Assembly (NCBI RefSeq): GCF_014841135.1
Contig: NZ_JACYTN010000025.1
Coordinates: 1-64,000, forward strand
DNA: 64,000 nt
Direction of reading: 5' to 3'
DNA from: Paenibacillus arenosi
GTDB taxonomy: Bacteria; Bacillota; Bacilli; Paenibacillales; Paenibacillaceae
Under the pieces are notes generated by a model that worked only from the letters and a program-made list of their open reading frames with translations, was not told the origin of the DNA and did no database searches. This document shows, piece after piece, positions 62,993-64,000 of the stretch. The position numbers and the translations under genes are program-made. Every line of letters starts with the position of its first letter. Position 1 is the stretch's first letter.

Positions 62993-63457
62993 CTACGATT
63001 TACCAAGCAGAGCCACCAGCATAGCACGCAATAACTTTGCACGAAGCTCATCTCGATAAGGTAGTTTAAGCATCAAGTTGTCTCGAGCAATTGCCGCCCG
63101 TAACAAACTCGCCTCACGTTGGGAGATAATTCTAGCCTCTTCCAGTTGATATATGATCCCTTCCGCTGTCTCTTGACTGATGCAATCACCAATCGTATCG
63201 CAGACATGAGCGTGTATCGCATGCTGCGCTGGTAGCTCTATACGCTGAATTCGGATGTAGCCACCACCACCACGCTTACTTTCAACTACGTAGCCTTTTT
63301 CTAATGAAAATCGAGTACTGATAACGTAGTTAATTTGAGAAGGAACACAAGAAAATTGCTGGGCAAGGTCGTTGCGCTGAATCTCTACAGCCCCTTCTTG
63401 ACTATTCAGCAACAAAACTTTCAGATGCTGCTCGATCAAGTCGGAAATGTTACGCAA
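62993..63457 (-). CDS. ctsR: CtsR, class III heat-shock repressor
   Basis: The 154-residue repressor has an N-terminal winged helix (AQQFSCVPSQINYVISTRF), a Gly-rich wing RGGGGYIRIQR that acts as the heat sensor in Bacillales, and a C-terminal dimerisation/McsB-contact domain. Start is TTG, six bases after GGAGGG. It autoregulates through two operators upstream. Confidence 0.96.
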   Translation of the reverse strand: MRNISDLIEQHLKVLLLNSQEGAVEIQRNDLAQQFSCVPSQINYVISTRFSLEKGYVVESKRGGGGYIRIQRIELPAQHAIHAHVCDTIGDCISQETAEGIIYQLEEARIISQREASLLRAAIARDNLMLKLPYRDELRAKLLRAMLVALLGKS

Positions 63458-63491
63458 TTAACTCCCTCCTTTCTGAGCATCTATAATTAGG

Positions 63492-63508
63492 TTTAACCAT
63501 TTTTGACC
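63492..63508. promoter_or_regulatory. second CtsR operator, imperfect
   Basis: Minus strand GGTCAAA-AAT-GGTTAAA, one mismatch from the direct heptad repeat RGTCAAA-N3-RGTCAAA (C to T in the second copy). It lies about 50 nt downstream of the first operator, in the leader. Confidence 0.6.
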
Positions 63509-63542
63509 TATTTTTATTCGACTTTGATTATATTTCATTGAC

Positions 63543-63559
63543 TTTGACTTTCTTTGACC
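63543..63559. promoter_or_regulatory. CtsR operator
   Basis: Minus strand GGTCAAA-GAA-AGTCAAA, a perfect match to the heptad direct repeat; a further GTCAA follows. It starts 9 nt downstream of the promoter -10, so bound CtsR would cover the transcription start. Confidence 0.88.
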
Positions 63560-63567
63560 TTGAAATT

Positions 63568-63597
63568 ATTATATCAGAACGGATCGTTCTTTGCCAA
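63568..63597 (-). promoter_or_regulatory. sigma-A promoter of the ctsR operon
   Basis: Minus strand: -35 TTGGCA, 18-nt spacer, perfect -10 TATAAT. The CtsR box immediately follows. The spacer holds a palindrome, described separately. Confidence 0.7.
63576..63590. promoter_or_regulatory. palindrome in the ctsR promoter spacer
   Basis: AGAACG-GAT-CGTTCT lies exactly between the -35 and -10. It resembles a small operator, but its half-spacing does not fit the GAAC-N4-GTTC LexA box. The binding protein is unknown. Confidence 0.4.
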
Positions 63598-63620
63598 TCG
63601 TTTGTTCTAAAAAATCGAAA

Positions 63621-64000
63621 ATATCCACAAATGGTCAACCCTGTGGCACATGTTAGCTAAGTACTATTCAATATATGATGGCGCTTACAATTCATCCTAG
63701 TATTACTACTATAGTTATAGTCTTAAAGACTCTATGCTTCACAATATTGCTTGGCACGTACTTTCAATTAACATAGCCCTAACTGATCACATACTATTAG
63801 AAAATGATTTGTGGATAAACAAGCAAGAAACAGTCTATTTGTGGGATAGGATTAGTATATCTTTGTGAACAAATCACAACATTTCCACAGAACGTTAACA
63901 AGAGGTGGATAATTATATGAATAACATTAATAATCAACTACATAAATGAAGTGAAGATACAAGATTCTTAGGTTTCGGATGGAACTTATGCACATGTGGA
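63621..64000. other. gene-poor AT-rich stretch with DnaA-box-like sequences
   Basis: No long reading frame is supported here. DnaA-box matches: ATATCCACA at 63621 (8/9), a perfect TGTGGATAA at 63810, GGTGGATAA at 63904 (8/9), and TGTGGA cut by the window end at 63995. An inverted repeat TTGTGA-ACAAA-TCACAA lies at 63863-63879. The stretch could be a DnaA-box cluster, or the control region of a gene beyond the edge. Confidence 0.45.
63917..63949 (+). CDS. ten-codon open frame with a good ribosome binding site
   Basis: ATG, then a product MNNINNQLHK, then TGA, preceded by GAGGTGG with an eight-base gap. The site overlaps the 63904 DnaA-like box. It could be a leader peptide for a rightward gene beyond the window, or chance. 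The codons are very AT-rich and give no family clue. Confidence 0.25.
   Translation: MNNINNQLHK

Noticed and set aside
63840-63848. TGTGGGATA as a further DnaA box
   Set aside because: Three mismatches to TGTGGATAA when aligned without a gap.
63881-63889. ATTTCCACA as a DnaA box
   Set aside because: Two mismatches to TTATCCACA; too weak to count in the cluster.

Overview
The window looks like the chromosomal ribosomal supercluster of an endospore-forming Firmicute, most likely Paenibacillus or a close relative. The reasons are the gene order (the ctsR-to-rrn block of Bacillales), a full set of sporulation and germination genes (sigH, cwlD, gerD, kbaA, pdaB, a SpoIIM-family gene), strong AAGGAGG ribosome binding sites with frequent TTG and GTG starts, and a 16S 5' end carrying a Paenibacillus-like GAGCGGACT. 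Almost everything is transcribed leftward (minus strand). Only pdaB, gerD and one small cysteine-rich gene read rightward. Seen in reverse, the order runs stress and heat shock, isoprenoid and aminoacyl-tRNA genes, sigH, nusG, rplKAJL, rpoBC, the str operon, the S10-spc-alpha operon, rplM-rpsI, the spore genes, and rrn.

Layout by position: 1-82 is the 5' end of a 16S gene, with its leader and two promoters behind it. 0.4-6.2 kb is the sporulation block: a SpoIIM-like gene, pdaB, kbaA, gerD, salA and cwlD, with sigma-E-like and sigma-G-like promoters visible. 6.2-8.2 kb is a two-gene sulfate assimilation unit (cysH-sat). 8.4-25.9 kb is rpsI-rplM (own promoter and leader), truA, and the long S10-spc-alpha operon from rpsJ to rplQ. 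26.0-27.4 kb holds a globin-type soluble chemoreceptor gene wedged between the S10 operon and tuf. 27.6-32.5 kb is the str operon (ybxF-rpsL-rpsG-fusA-tuf). 32.7-45.7 kb is rpoC, rpoB, ybxB, rplL-rplJ (L10 leader), rplA-rplK, nusG-secE-rpmG and sigH. 45.9-54.3 kb is yacP (rae1), rlmB, mrnC, cysS-cysE (T-box), gltX, ispF, ispD and yacL. 54.5-58.3 kb is a rightward cysteine-rich small gene, then pssA, disA and radA. 58.7-63.5 kb is the CtsR regulon operon (ctsR-mcsA-mcsB-clpC). 63.6-64.0 kb is a gene-poor AT-rich stretch with DnaA-box-like sequences.

Functionally the window couples transcription and translation machinery with growth-state decisions: sigH, kbaA and disA feed or check sporulation entry; cwlD, pdaB and gerD build and read the spore cortex; clpC, mcsA, mcsB and ctsR handle protein quality. 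The least explained parts are the DnaA-box-like cluster at the right edge, the degenerate HemAT-like receptor inside the ribosomal cluster, the structured secY-adk spacer, and the cysteine-rich gene at 54.5 kb. Starts were chosen by eye from ribosome binding sites and family lengths. No alignment, folding or database search was run.
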